A DNA stretch of 9,889 nt from Oceanicaulis sp. (GCA_007571185.1 RKRX01000195.1:1-9889), one strand, 5' to 3'. Shown: positions 1-6,582, counted from the first letter of the stretch. Numbers and translations are program-made. The notes: a model not told the origin generated them from the sequence alone.

Positions 1-78
1 GTTGTGCGTCTCACCCAAATCGGGGCGCCCCATGCAGGGCGTGTCTAAGCCCTGGCTCTCTTCCCCAAAACTGTAGGC
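1..78. other. Left-edge non-coding stretch with a weak hairpin
   Basis: No convincing coding sequence is seen here. It contains a perfect 10-bp palindrome GGGGCGCCCC (22-31) and a six-base inverted repeat CAGGGC/GCCCTG (35-40 with 49-54, loop of 8). The second repeat could be the end of a plus-strand transcript from outside the window, but no T-run follows it, so a terminator call is not justified. Confidence 0.3.
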
Positions 79-98
79 AAAACCGGACCGCCGGTTTT
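79..98 (-). terminator. Hairpin terminator at the end of the SYRKTP protein gene
   Basis: AAAACCGG (79-86) and CCGGTTTT (91-98) form a perfect 8-bp stem around the 4-base loop ACCG. Read on the minus strand, the stem starts inside the TAA stop codon (99-97) of the small gene at 97-324 and its 3' arm ends in TTTT, so it serves as an intrinsic terminator. The symmetric A/T ends mean it could also work on the plus strand. No long T-run continues beyond the stem, so efficiency is uncertain. Confidence 0.65.
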
Positions 99-324
99 AC
101 TTTCTCATAGCCTCAGGAGAGTAAGTGATGTCAACCCATTGCTTACCGAGTTTGGGTGCATTCCGAGGGTTACCGAACGCCTTTTCTGCGGGCGGTTCAT
201 CAACGGTCAGGTCGCGAGCTCTTTCAACCCGCCGCGCCCGCCTGTGCTCGGCCTTCTTGAACGGCTTGTCGCTGTCCTTCATCGTCAGACCGGACATAGG
301 TGTCTTCCGATAAGATCGAGACAT
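97..324 (-). CDS. Small conserved basic protein with SYRKTP motif, function unknown
   Basis: A 75-residue hypothetical protein. It begins MSRSYRKTPMSG and has a Lys/Arg-rich middle (about residues 20-37, including KKAEHRRARR), a proline/alanine hinge near 43-48 and a short C-terminal segment ending EAMRK. The SYRKTP start followed by basic helices is a pattern I recognise from a widespread family of short uncharacterised proteobacterial proteins; no function is established to my knowledge. The charge suggests nucleic-acid or ribosome contact, but that is inference. An upstream in-frame ATG at 354 would add ten residues (MLNTTRRVSE). I prefer 324 because AAGGG lies about 9 bases before it and because the family begins at the SYRKTP segment. 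It lies 124 bp downstream of gmk on the same strand and ends in a strong hairpin. Confidence 0.75.
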   Translation of the reverse strand: MSRSYRKTPMSGLTMKDSDKPFKKAEHRRARRVERARDLTVDEPPAEKAFGNPRNAPKLGKQWVDITYSPEAMRK

Positions 325-415
325 TTCAGATACCCTTCGCGTTGTGTTCAACATCGGCCCAGTGCCTGTTCATGTGGACGGGGCTTTGGCGCGCCGGGCG
401 ATGTCATCGAAGCGC

Positions 416-421
416 ATAATA
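416..421 (-). promoter_or_regulatory. Possible -10 element ahead of the SYRKTP protein gene
   Basis: The minus strand reads TATTAT at 421-416, 92 bp before the chosen start at 324, in the gap after gmk. No good -35 hexamer is visible at 16-18 bp spacing, so this is a weak call. The gene may instead be transcribed from the fab-gmk operon, because no terminator is visible just after gmk. Confidence 0.2.
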
Positions 422-448
422 CCCCATGCCAATCTGAAGTGTGTAGCG

Positions 449-1111
449 TTATTCCTCCATCAGAGTCCCCACAAACCCCTTTAGCCAGGGGTGGCGGCTG
501 CGCTTGAGGCGTTCAGCTTTTAAGATGAGATCAAGTTCTTCCAGCGTTTGGGAAAAGTCATCGTTGATCAGTACATAGTCATATTCTCTCCAGTGCTTGA
601 TCTCAGCCCTGGCGCCATTCATGCGTCTCTCAATGACTTTATCTGTGTCCTGGGCGCGTTTTATTAAACGATCATGCAGTAGTTCAAGCGAGGGGGGCAA
701 GATGAAGACCCGTACAACATCTTCGGGCGCACTGTCGGCCAGCGCCTGAGCGCCTTGCCAGTCAATATCAAAGACCACATCCCGGCCTTTATCCAGAGCG
801 GTTTTCACCGGGCTTTTGGGGGTGCCGTAATAATGGTTGAAAACTTTCGCCCATTCGTAAAATTCATGAGTGTTGATTTTGCGGGTGAAATCTTCCTGAT
901 TGATGAAATAATAATCTTCACCGTGTTTTTCGCCCGGACGGGGTTTGCGCGTGGTGACCGACACCGACCGCGTCAGATCTGGATGCTTGATCAGCAGACG
1001 CCGGGACAGCGTGGTTTTGCCGGCGCCCGATGGGCTGGAGAGCACCAGCATGAAACCGCGGCGCTGGGCGTGGAACACCTGACCCGACAGATGATCATGA
1101 TCGCCCTGCAT
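449..1111 (-). CDS. gmk: Guanylate kinase
   Basis: A 220-residue cytoplasmic enzyme that phosphorylates GMP (and dGMP) to GDP with ATP, an essential step of purine nucleotide and (p)ppGpp precursor supply. The P-loop SSPSGAGKTT is at residues 25-34. The GMP-binding segment TTRKPRPGE is at 53-61 and GEDYYF at 64-69. YGTP is at 95-98, the IDWQGA strand at 116-121, and the Arg-rich lid region at about 148-163. Length fits the family (about 200-220). The ATG at 1111 is preceded by GGAG eight bases upstream, and this GGAG is formed by the last codon and stop of mltG (GAG TAG). Only 5 bp separate the two genes, so translational coupling is likely. An internal Met21 just before the P-loop is possible but has less support. 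In many alphaproteobacteria a yicC-family gene sits between mltG and gmk; none is present here. Confidence 0.97.
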   Translation of the reverse strand: MQGDHDHLSGQVFHAQRRGFMLVLSSPSGAGKTTLSRRLLIKHPDLTRSVSVTTRKPRPGEKHGEDYYFINQEDFTRKINTHEFYEWAKVFNHYYGTPKSPVKTALDKGRDVVFDIDWQGAQALADSAPEDVVRVFILPPSLELLHDRLIKRAQDTDKVIERRMNGARAEIKHWREYDYVLINDDFSQTLEELDLILKAERLKRSRHPWLKGFVGTLMEE

Positions 1112-1116
1112 GGCGT

Positions 1117-2184
1117 CTACTCCACATATGGGTTCATTTCTCGTGCGCGTGCGCGCTCAATGCGGCGCCAGCGGGCCACATTGCGACTATGTTCGACATA
1201 GGCTTTGGAAAAGGCGTGTCCGCCCGTCCCATCCGCCACAAAGAACAGATACTCAGATTGCGGCGGGTTCAACACAGATTTGATGGCATCCCGGCCTGGA
1301 TTGGCGATTGGCGTCGGTGGCAGACCATCAATCCGATACGTATTATAGGGGTTGGTCACGCTGTCGAGTTCAGACTGGCGAATGCCCCGGCCCAACGGTT
1401 CACCCTGTGTAAGGCCGTAAATAACCGTGGGATCGCTTTGCAGTCGCATGCCCCGGCGCAACCGGTTCACAAACACCGCCGCCACCAATGGACGCTCATG
1501 GTCAATACCGGTTTCCTTTTCCACCACCGAAGCCAGGATAATCGCCTGTTGCGGGGTATCAAACGGCAGATCTGCGGCGCGGTTCGGCCATAGCTCTGCA
1601 ATGAGTGCGTCCTGCGCCGCTTCCATCCGGTCCAGCACCGCCTGACGACTTGCGCCGCGGTCTACAAGATAGGTTTCGGGCAACAGCGCGCCTTCTGCGG
1701 GCGTACGCTTGATCTCACCGGTGAGCATGTCTGCACGTTCCACCACTCGGGCGATCATGGCGCTTGTCAACCCTTCAGCCACGGTAATCGGATACTGGAT
1801 CGTCTGGCCCAGGCGCAAAATCTCATAGACTTCAAGCATCGAAGCCGAGGGTGGAATAGCGAATTCACCCGCCCGCAAATCGCGGTCGCCGCCATCTAAG
1901 GTCACCATGACCCTGAACAGGCGCGCATCAGACACAAGGCCTTCGCGCTCAAGCTGGTTGGCGATGGATACCAGCCCTGAACCACGCGGCAACTGCACCA
2001 CAGACTCTTCCAGCGTCGGCCCCGGCGCTTCAAACCGGGTTTGCATCCAGGTCCACCCCACATAAACGCCGACGGACGTCAACAGCGTGAGAGTCGCCGC
2101 CACCCCGCCAACCCAGGCCAGTACAGGCATCAGAGTTGGGCCTTTCCTGACGGCTCCAGAGTCCGGTGTATGCTGATCACCCAT
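1117..2184 (-). CDS. mltG: Endolytic murein transglycosylase MltG (YceG-like)
   Basis: A 355-residue inner-membrane lytic transglycosylase that cuts nascent glycan strands in the periplasm and so sets their length. A short cytoplasmic N-terminus is followed by one hydrophobic span (about residues 19-44), with the rest periplasmic. A LysM-like region covers about 63-125 (PRGSGLVSIANQLEREGL onward). The catalytic core holds ILASVVEKET at 216-225, with E222 matching the family's catalytic glutamate, then LQSDPTVIYG (248-257), NPYNTY (278-283), GLPPTPIANPG (287-297) and DGTGGHAFSK (318-327). All the core motifs I know for the family are present. The start at 2184 has only a modest GGGG about 7 bases upstream. 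It lies 32 bp after fabF and 5 bp before gmk in one operon. The last two codons supply the gmk ribosome binding site. Confidence 0.96.
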   Translation of the reverse strand: MGDQHTPDSGAVRKGPTLMPVLAWVGGVAATLTLLTSVGVYVGWTWMQTRFEAPGPTLEESVVQLPRGSGLVSIANQLEREGLVSDARLFRVMVTLDGGDRDLRAGEFAIPPSASMLEVYEILRLGQTIQYPITVAEGLTSAMIARVVERADMLTGEIKRTPAEGALLPETYLVDRGASRQAVLDRMEAAQDALIAELWPNRAADLPFDTPQQAIILASVVEKETGIDHERPLVAAVFVNRLRRGMRLQSDPTVIYGLTQGEPLGRGIRQSELDSVTNPYNTYRIDGLPPTPIANPGRDAIKSVLNPPQSEYLFFVADGTGGHAFSKAYVEHSRNVARWRRIERARAREMNPYVE

Positions 2185-2216
2185 ACAAATGCCCCGGTTA
2201 CGGCCTGCCTGGGATC

Positions 2217-3506
2217 TTAGTCAGGTTTTGTGAAAATCACAGAGGCATTGGCGCCGCCAAACCCGAAAGAATTCGACAGGACTGCATTGATCTGTTTTTC
2301 CACCGATTCATGCGGCGCCAGATTGATCGAACTCTTCGCGCAAGGATTGTCCAGATTCAGGGTTGGCGGGCACACGCCATCGCGCATGGCCAGGATCGAG
2401 AACACCGCCTCGACCGCCCCGGCGGCGCCAAGCAAGTGACCAATCGCGGATTTGGTTGAGCTCATGACCAGATCACCCGCCGCATCGCCAAACAGGCGTT
2501 CCACGGCGCCCAGTTCAATCTCGTCGCCCTTGGGCGTGGAGGTGCCGTGAGCGTTCACATAACCGATATCGGCAGGGGTCAACCCGGCGCTGGCGATCGC
2601 CGCCGTCATGGAACGAAAACCGCCATCGCCATCCTCGGCCGGTGCTGTGATATGGTGGGCGTCACCCGACAGGCCATAGCCGCGAACTTCGGCGTAAAGG
2701 GTGGCGCCACGGGCTTTTGCAGCTTCGTATTCTTCAAGAATGACCACGCCGGCGCCCTCACCCATCACAAAACCGTCGCGATCCTTATCCCAGGGGCGCG
2801 ATGCGCCTTTGGGATTATCATTAAAGCCGGTGGACAAGGCGCGCGCTGCGCCGAAACCGCCATAACCCAGACGGGTGATGGCGCTTTCCGCTCCCCCCGC
2901 CACCATCATGTCCGCATCGCCATAAGCGATCAGACGGGCGGCGTCGCCAATTGCGTGCGCACCCGTAGAGCAAGCGGTGACCACAGAGTGGTTCGGACCT
3001 TTCAAGCCATTACGGATTGAGACATGGCCGGACGCCAGATTGATCAGCATGGCCGGGATTACAAAAGGGCTGAGTTTACGTGGTCCGCGCTCATGCAGCG
3101 TGACCGAAGCGTCATAGATGGTTTGCAAGCCACCGATACCTGATCCGATCAGAACACCGGCGCGATTTCTGGACGCTTCATCGGTCGCTCTCCAGCCGGA
3201 GTCGGCCAAGGCTTCATCTGCGGCTGCGATAGCGTACAGGATGAATTCGTCGATACGCCTGCGCTCTCGCGCAGGCGCCACCGCATCTGGATCAAAGGAT
3301 CCGGGAACGTTCTCACCCCCGTCATTGCGTCCATCGACGCGCGGAACAATGCCGCCCACACGGCTGGACAGGTCCGACACATCGAAATGCTCAATGCCGG
3401 CCAGCCCCGACTCACCGGCGATGATCCGCGACCAGACATGGTCGGCTCCACACCCGAGCGGGGTTACAAGGCCCAACCCGGTCACGACGACGCGACGCTT
3501 CGACAT
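2217..3506 (-). CDS. fabF: 3-oxoacyl-ACP synthase II (beta-ketoacyl-ACP synthase, KAS II)
   Basis: A 429-residue cytoplasmic condensing enzyme of type II fatty-acid synthesis. It extends acyl-ACP with malonyl-ACP by decarboxylative Claisen condensation. It has the thiolase fold. The nucleophile is C179 in TACST and the two active-site histidines are H320 (NAHGTSTPKGDE) and H357 (SAIGHLLGAAGA), with the conserved lysine at K352. The C-terminal glycine motif NSFGFGGAN (412-420) includes F416, which aligns by motif with the gating phenylalanine of E. coli FabF. It is slightly longer than the usual 411-420 residues because of a loop near residues 57-75 (GRNDGGENVPGS region), a site that commonly varies in alphaproteobacterial homologues. 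It starts 15 bp after acpP and has no strong Shine-Dalgarno sequence. mltG follows after 32 bp. Confidence 0.98.
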   Translation of the reverse strand: MSKRRVVVTGLGLVTPLGCGADHVWSRIIAGESGLAGIEHFDVSDLSSRVGGIVPRVDGRNDGGENVPGSFDPDAVAPARERRRIDEFILYAIAAADEALADSGWRATDEASRNRAGVLIGSGIGGLQTIYDASVTLHERGPRKLSPFVIPAMLINLASGHVSIRNGLKGPNHSVVTACSTGAHAIGDAARLIAYGDADMMVAGGAESAITRLGYGGFGAARALSTGFNDNPKGASRPWDKDRDGFVMGEGAGVVILEEYEAAKARGATLYAEVRGYGLSGDAHHITAPAEDGDGGFRSMTAAIASAGLTPADIGYVNAHGTSTPKGDEIELGAVERLFGDAAGDLVMSSTKSAIGHLLGAAGAVEAVFSILAMRDGVCPPTLNLDNPCAKSSINLAPHESVEKQINAVLSNSFGFGGANASVIFTKPD

Positions 3507-3521
3507 GGCGTTCGCGCCAGC

Positions 3522-3758
3522 TTAGCCGAGTTTTTCGGAGATGAACTTCACCGCATCGCCAACAGTCTGGATATGCTCGGCGGCATCATCTGGGATTTCG
3601 ATATCGAATTCCTCTTCAAACGCCATCACCAGCTCGACAGAATCGAGAGAATCAGCGCCCAGATCATCAATCAAGGAAGCCTTTTCGGTAACTTTTTCGG
3701 CTTCAACGCCGAGATGCTCGACAACAATTTTCTCAACACGTTCAAAAACATCAGACAT
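3522..3758 (-). CDS. acpP: Acyl carrier protein
   Basis: A 78-residue acidic four-helix carrier that holds growing acyl chains on a 4'-phosphopantetheine arm. The attachment serine is S37 in the [10 protein letters not shown] motif (34-43), at the start of helix II. The protein is rich in Asp/Glu, and its length is the usual one. A strong Shine-Dalgarno AAGGGG lies 5 bases before the ATG at 3758, the best in the operon, which fits the need for ACP in large molar excess over the enzymes. Unlike the other genes here, it is preceded by a 145-bp gap after fabG that holds a possible promoter and a folded leader, so it may be transcribed separately as well as from the fabD promoter. fabF follows after 15 bp. 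Confidence 0.99.
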   Translation of the reverse strand: MSDVFERVEKIVVEHLGVEAEKVTEKASLIDDLGADSLDSVELVMAFEEEFDIEIPDDAAEHIQTVGDAVKFISEKLG

Positions 3759-3784
3759 GTCGGCCCCTTTTTTCCAAACCTTTC

Positions 3785-3809
3785 AGCGGTCATCCCGACG
3801 GGCGCCGCT
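3785..3809 (-). promoter_or_regulatory. Stem-loop in the acpP 5' leader
   Basis: On the minus strand AGCGG and CCGCT (3809-3805 with 3789-3785) form a 5-bp outer stem around an inner CCC-GTC-GGG stem (3802-3794), separated by a small internal loop. It lies about 25 nt before the acpP start codon, upstream of the Shine-Dalgarno. It could affect mRNA stability or ACP translation. Function is inferred; only the complementarity is seen. Confidence 0.3.
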
Positions 3810-3828
3810 TTTCCCAAAGTGCTGCGGG

Positions 3829-3857
3829 CTAATAACACGCAAGAACCACGTAGTCCA
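3829..3857 (-). promoter_or_regulatory. Candidate internal promoter for acpP
   Basis: On the minus strand TGGACT (3857-3852) is followed 17 bp later by TATTAG (3834-3829). Each hexamer matches the sigma-70-type consensus at four of six positions. The predicted transcript would begin near 3822 and carry a leader of about 64 nt containing the stem-loop at 3785-3809. The match is moderate, and the position in the only large gap within the operon is the main support. Confidence 0.35.
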
Positions 3858-3874
3858 GCCGCACAGTATGCGGC
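3858..3874 (-). other. Perfect 6-bp hairpin downstream of fabG
   Basis: GCCGCA and TGCGGC form a 6-bp stem around a 5-base loop, and the complementarity extends to CCAG/CTGG (3855-3881) after a bulge. It follows the fabG stop (3904) by 29 bp. No T-run follows, so it is not a standard intrinsic terminator. It could instead protect a 3' end or lower read-through between fabG and acpP. Confidence 0.3.
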
Positions 3875-3903
3875 GTGCTGGTCTCGCACCCGGACCCTCA
3901 TCC

Positions 3904-4641
3904 CTAGATCATCGCCATACCGCCATTCACATGCAAGGGCTGACCTATCACATAACCGGCTTCCTCACTAGCGAGATACACGCACGCAGCCGCAATATCG
4001 GCGCCGCTGCCCAGTTTTCCATCTGGGATTGTAGAAAGAATCGCACCCTTTTGATCCTCGGTGAGCCCATCGGTCATCGGTGATTCGATAAAACCCGGCG
4101 CCACGCAGTTGGCGGTCACGCCGCGCGAAGCCACTTCCTGGGCCAGCGATTTGGTGAAACCAATCATGCCCGCCTTGGAAGCAGCATAGTTGGTCTGGCC
4201 AGCATTACCCATCACGCCCACCACCGAAGTTATGCCGATGATACGACCAAAGCGCCGTTTCATCATGCCGCGCAAGACCGCTCTGGAAAGGCGGTAATGC
4301 GCCTCTAGGTTCACCTTGATCACGGTCTCCCAGTCTTCGTCCTTCATTCGTATCAGCAGCTGATCGCGCGTGACGCCAGCGTTGGAGATCAGGATGTCGA
4401 GGCCGCCCAGCGCCTCAGCCGCCTGTTTGGGGAGCGCGTCTACAGCCCGGGGGTCTGACAGGTTTGCGAGGCAAACCGCCGCGCGTTCACTCAGTTCAGA
4501 GGCCAACTCATCAAGCACGTCTTCACGGGTGCCCGACAGGGCGACGAAAGCGCCAGCGGCATGCAGCGCCCGGGCGATTTCAGAACCCAGACCGCCGCTT
4601 GCGCCGGTCACTAGTGCTCTCTTTTCAGCAAGATCAAACAT
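3904..4641 (-). CDS. fabG: 3-oxoacyl-ACP reductase FabG
   Basis: A 245-residue cytoplasmic short-chain dehydrogenase that uses NADPH to reduce 3-ketoacyl-ACP to (R)-3-hydroxyacyl-ACP, the first reduction of the elongation cycle. The Rossmann motif TGASGGLG is at 12-19 and the NAG motif at 87-89. The catalytic tetrad is N111, S139, Y152 and K156 (NYAASK). APGFIESPMT (181-190) and a C-terminal HVNGGMAMI complete the usual FabG pattern. The ATG at 4641 is 6 bp after the fabD stop. Its Shine-Dalgarno AAAGGA lies in the last two sense codons of fabD, about 9 bases upstream, so coupling to fabD is likely. Placement between fabD and acpP separates it from the many unrelated SDR enzymes. Confidence 0.98.
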   Translation of the reverse strand: MFDLAEKRALVTGASGGLGSEIARALHAAGAFVALSGTREDVLDELASELSERAAVCLANLSDPRAVDALPKQAAEALGGLDILISNAGVTRDQLLIRMKDEDWETVIKVNLEAHYRLSRAVLRGMMKRRFGRIIGITSVVGVMGNAGQTNYAASKAGMIGFTKSLAQEVASRGVTANCVAPGFIESPMTDGLTEDQKGAILSTIPDGKLGSGADIAAACVYLASEEAGYVIGQPLHVNGGMAMI

Positions 4642-4647
4642 TTCGAC

Positions 4648-5613
4648 TCATCCTTTGAGGGAGACTGCCAAGGCTTCTAGATCATCAGGGACGACCAGCG
4701 CTATGCCCTGAACCTGCCTGATGTGGCGCTTGAGCATGGTGGAGAGCACCTTCGCCCCCGCTTCTGCAAACTGTTCAACCCCCCGGGCGTGCATCCAGTC
4801 CACACTTTCACGCCATCGCACCTTACCGGTCACCTGTTCAAGCAGTTGGGTGCGGATGGTTTCCACATCCGAGACCGCCGCCGCGCTAACATTCGTGACC
4901 ACGGGCACGGACGGGGAAGAAATGTCTACATCCCTGAGCGCATCGACCATGGCATCGGCGGCAGGCTGCATCATCGAGCAATGGAACGGGGCGGAAACCG
5001 GCAACAGCACAGATTTGCGCACGCCCATTTTTCTGATGGCGTCGATGACGGCTTCCACAGCCGATTTCGCACCGGAAATCACGATCTGGCCCGGCGCGTT
5101 GTCATTGGCGACAGCCACGACTCCTGCACTCATGCCCGTCGACACAATTTTTTCAACATGGTCCATGTCAGCGCCTAGCAAGGCCGCCATAGCACCCTCG
5201 CCTGTCGGCACAGCCTTTTGCATGGCTTGACCCCTCAGCTTGAGCAGCCTGCCGGCATCAGAGATTGACAGAGCGCCCGCAGCGCACAGGGCAGAATACT
5301 CACCCAGCGAATGCCCCGCCACGAACCGGGCTGTGGTCACATCCACATCAAACTCGGTCCTCAGCGCCGCCATGGTCGCCAGTGATACCGCCATAATGGC
5401 GGGTTGCGCATGTTCCGTCAGGGTAAGATCCTCAATAGGCCCGTTCCACATCAGACTGGACAGGTTTTGTCCCAGAGCCTCATCGACTTCTTCAAACACC
5501 GCACGAGCGGAGGCAAAGCTGTCGGCCAACACCTTGCCCATGCCAACAGCCTGGCTGCCTTGTCCGGGAAATGTGAATGCCAATGGCGCCACGGCATCCC
5601 CCACATCAATCAT
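4648..5613 (-). CDS. fabD: Malonyl-CoA:ACP acyltransferase
   Basis: A 321-residue cytoplasmic enzyme that moves malonyl from CoA to ACP, feeding the condensing enzymes. FPGQGSQ is at 15-21, with Q18 at the oxyanion hole. The nucleophile S102 is in GHSLGEYSAL (100-109), the carboxylate-binding arginine is R127 in LRGQAM, and the catalytic histidine is H211 in SAPFH. Length is a little above E. coli FabD (309), partly from a ten-residue N-terminal extension. It is the first gene of the operon. There is no Shine-Dalgarno before the ATG at 5613, and the best promoter candidate places the transcription start only about 7-8 nt upstream, which points to a leaderless mRNA. No Met between residue 1 and the FPGQGSQ motif offers an alternative start. 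Confidence 0.98.
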   Translation of the reverse strand: MIDVGDAVAPLAFTFPGQGSQAVGMGKVLADSFASARAVFEEVDEALGQNLSSLMWNGPIEDLTLTEHAQPAIMAVSLATMAALRTEFDVDVTTARFVAGHSLGEYSALCAAGALSISDAGRLLKLRGQAMQKAVPTGEGAMAALLGADMDHVEKIVSTGMSAGVVAVANDNAPGQIVISGAKSAVEAVIDAIRKMGVRKSVLLPVSAPFHCSMMQPAADAMVDALRDVDISSPSVPVVTNVSAAAVSDVETIRTQLLEQVTGKVRWRESVDWMHARGVEQFAEAGAKVLSTMLKRHIRQVQGIALVVPDDLEALAVSLKG

Positions 5614-5626
5614 CTTTGAATGGGTG

Positions 5627-5655
5627 AGATAAACCGGTGTTCATGATCGACGCAA
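5627..5655 (-). promoter_or_regulatory. Candidate promoter of the fabD-gmk operon
   Basis: On the minus strand TTGCGT (5655-5650) is followed by exactly 17 bp and then TTATCT (5632-5627). The expected start of transcription, 6-7 nt past the -10, falls near 5620-5621, so the fabD start codon at 5613 would have a leader of only about 7-8 nt. The identical -35 hexamer occurs in the divergent rpsF promoter. Spacing and position support the call; no mapping data are available. Confidence 0.5.
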
Positions 5656-5770
5656 GCCATGCCCTATGCAGATCATCACGAATCTACTGCGAGGATGGCG
5701 TGCGCCGGGCTACCCGTAACGAGTTGAACACGCTGATCTGATGAATGGTGTTGAAACCCCGATCCGACGC

Positions 5771-5799
5771 TTGCGTTTCATTCCTTCGTCCCATATAAG
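5771..5799 (+). promoter_or_regulatory. Candidate promoter of the rpsF-rpsR-rplI operon
   Basis: TTGCGT (5771-5776), a 17-bp spacer and TATAAG (5794-5799) make a close sigma-70-type match. Transcription would start near 5806, leaving a leader of about 140 nt before rpsF. It lies back to back with the fabD promoter, with about 115 bp between the two -35 elements, so a regulator bound in between could act on both operons. The rest of the 332-bp divergent gap (5614-5945) holds no coding sequence that I can support. Confidence 0.55.
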
Positions 5800-5899
5800 C
5801 CGTAGCTTCACTGGTTGCGGTCCCCCCGGTCGCGACCCGTTTCGGCGCTGTCAATCGGGCAAAATCAGGGGGAGCCAACGTGGAATCATCCGGCCCTTC

Positions 5900-5927
5900 G
5901 GACAGGTTCTGCGCCGCGGCCCTGTTC
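5900..5927 (+). promoter_or_regulatory. Hairpin before rpsF, possible S6:S18 autoregulatory leader
   Basis: GGACAGG (5900-5906) pairs with CCTGTTC (5921-5927) in a 7-bp stem with one G-T wobble, enclosing a 14-base loop that contains CCG at 5914-5916. The stem ends two bases before the rpsF Shine-Dalgarno GAAGGGA (5929-5935). Many bacterial rpsF leaders bind the S6:S18 complex through a hairpin with a conserved CCG that mimics its 16S rRNA site. Position, the CCG and closeness to the ribosome binding site agree with this, but I could not align it to the known motif model. Confidence 0.35.
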
Positions 5928-5945
5928 TGAAGGGACGAACATCTC

Positions 5946-6311
5946 ATGAACAAGTACGAACATGTGTTCATTGCACGCCCGGATATGTCTTCGGCGCAGG
6001 CGGAATCCTCCATCGAAGAGCTCAAGGATTTTATCAAGGAAAAAGGCGGCAGGGTGCGCAAGACCGAGTATTGGGGTCTGCGTACGCTCGCTTATCGCGT
6101 GAACAAGAACCGAAAGGGCCACTACGGCTATCTGGACATGGAAGCAGATCAGGATGTCCTGGACGCGCTGGACTATCGCCAGCGTTTTGCCGACGATGTG
6201 ATGCGTTATATGACCTGCCGCGTTGACGAGCTGACCAAAGAGCCAAGCGCTATGCTGCGCAAGGATGAAGACCGCAAAGGTGAAGATCGCAAACGTCGCG
6301 AGCACCGTTAA
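5946..6311 (+). CDS. rpsF: 30S ribosomal protein S6
   Basis: A 121-residue protein of the small-subunit platform that binds 16S rRNA together with S18. It starts [13 protein letters not shown] and has the family hallmark [19 protein letters not shown] at 42-60. A charged Lys/Arg/Glu tail from about residue 97 to the end ([16 protein letters not shown]) is typical of longer alphaproteobacterial S6 proteins; E. coli S6 carries a tail of glutamates added after translation instead. GAAGGGA lies about 10 bases before the ATG. It is the first gene of the operon, with rpsR 16 bp downstream. Regulation by an S6:S18-binding leader is plausible from the hairpin directly upstream. Confidence 0.98.
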   Translation: MNKYEHVFIARPDMSSAQAESSIEELKDFIKEKGGRVRKTEYWGLRTLAYRVNKNRKGHYGYLDMEADQDVLDALDYRQRFADDVMRYMTCRVDELTKEPSAMLRKDEDRKGEDRKRREHR

Positions 6312-6327
6312 GAGGGTTTTGAGTATC

Positions 6328-6582
6328 ATGACTGAACTGTCCATCTCCAACATCCCCGCCCGTCGTGCATTTCAGCGACGGCGCAAGGTCTGTCCGTTTT
6401 CCGGTGGGAACGCCCCGAAGATTGACTACAAAGACGTCAAATTGCTCCAGCGTTACATGTCTGAGCGCGGCAAAATTGTGCCGGCGCGCATCACCGTCGT
6501 TTCAGCCAAGAAACAGCGTGAACTGGCCCGCGCGATCAAGCGCGCCCGTGTTTTGGCCCTGCTGCCGTACGCTATCGATTAA
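6328..6582 (+). CDS. rpsR: 30S ribosomal protein S18
   Basis: An 84-residue basic protein that pairs with S6 on the platform of the 30S subunit. Recognisable segments are [12 protein letters not shown] (15-26), [12 protein letters not shown] (32-43), [12 protein letters not shown] (45-56) and [14 protein letters not shown] (61-74), ending LLPYAID. The reading frame is open from 6265, but that upstream Met lies inside rpsF and the residues before MTELSISN are not S18-like. I therefore place the start at 6328, 16 bp after the rpsF stop, with GAGGG about 11 bases upstream. Only one cysteine (C22) is present, so this is a non-zinc-binding form. rplI follows after 14 bp. Confidence 0.98.
   Translation: MTELSISNIPARRAFQRRRKVCPFSGGNAPKIDYKDVKLLQRYMSERGKIVPARITVVSAKKQRELARAIKRARVLALLPYAID

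Noticed and set aside
139..507. Plus-strand open frame of 122 codons at the left edge
   Set aside because: It runs antisense over the SYRKTP protein gene and the end of gmk, has no recognisable motif, and its composition is that of a mirror frame of GC-rich coding DNA.
2547..3020. Plus-strand open frame of 157 codons inside fabF
   Set aside because: It is fully antisense to the FabF active-site region. Its translation is Gly/Ala/Arg-rich with no domain and is explained by codon bias of fabF.
4721..5230. Plus-strand open frame of 169 codons inside fabD
   Set aside because: It is antisense to fabD and serine/threonine/alanine-rich, as expected from the opposite strand of alanine- and valine-rich codons; no ribosome binding site or homology is apparent.
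5680..5887. GANTC methylation sites in the fabD-rpsF promoter region (GAATC at 5680 and 5883) as a sign of cell-cycle control
   Set aside because: GANTC is the CcrM site in Caulobacter-like bacteria, but two sites in about 330 bp are not clearly beyond chance and no TTAA-N7-TTAA CtrA box was found beside them.
6265..6327. Longer N-terminus for S18 starting within rpsF
   Set aside because: The extra 21 residues overlap the rpsF 3' end and are not S18-like. The start at 6328 has normal operon spacing.
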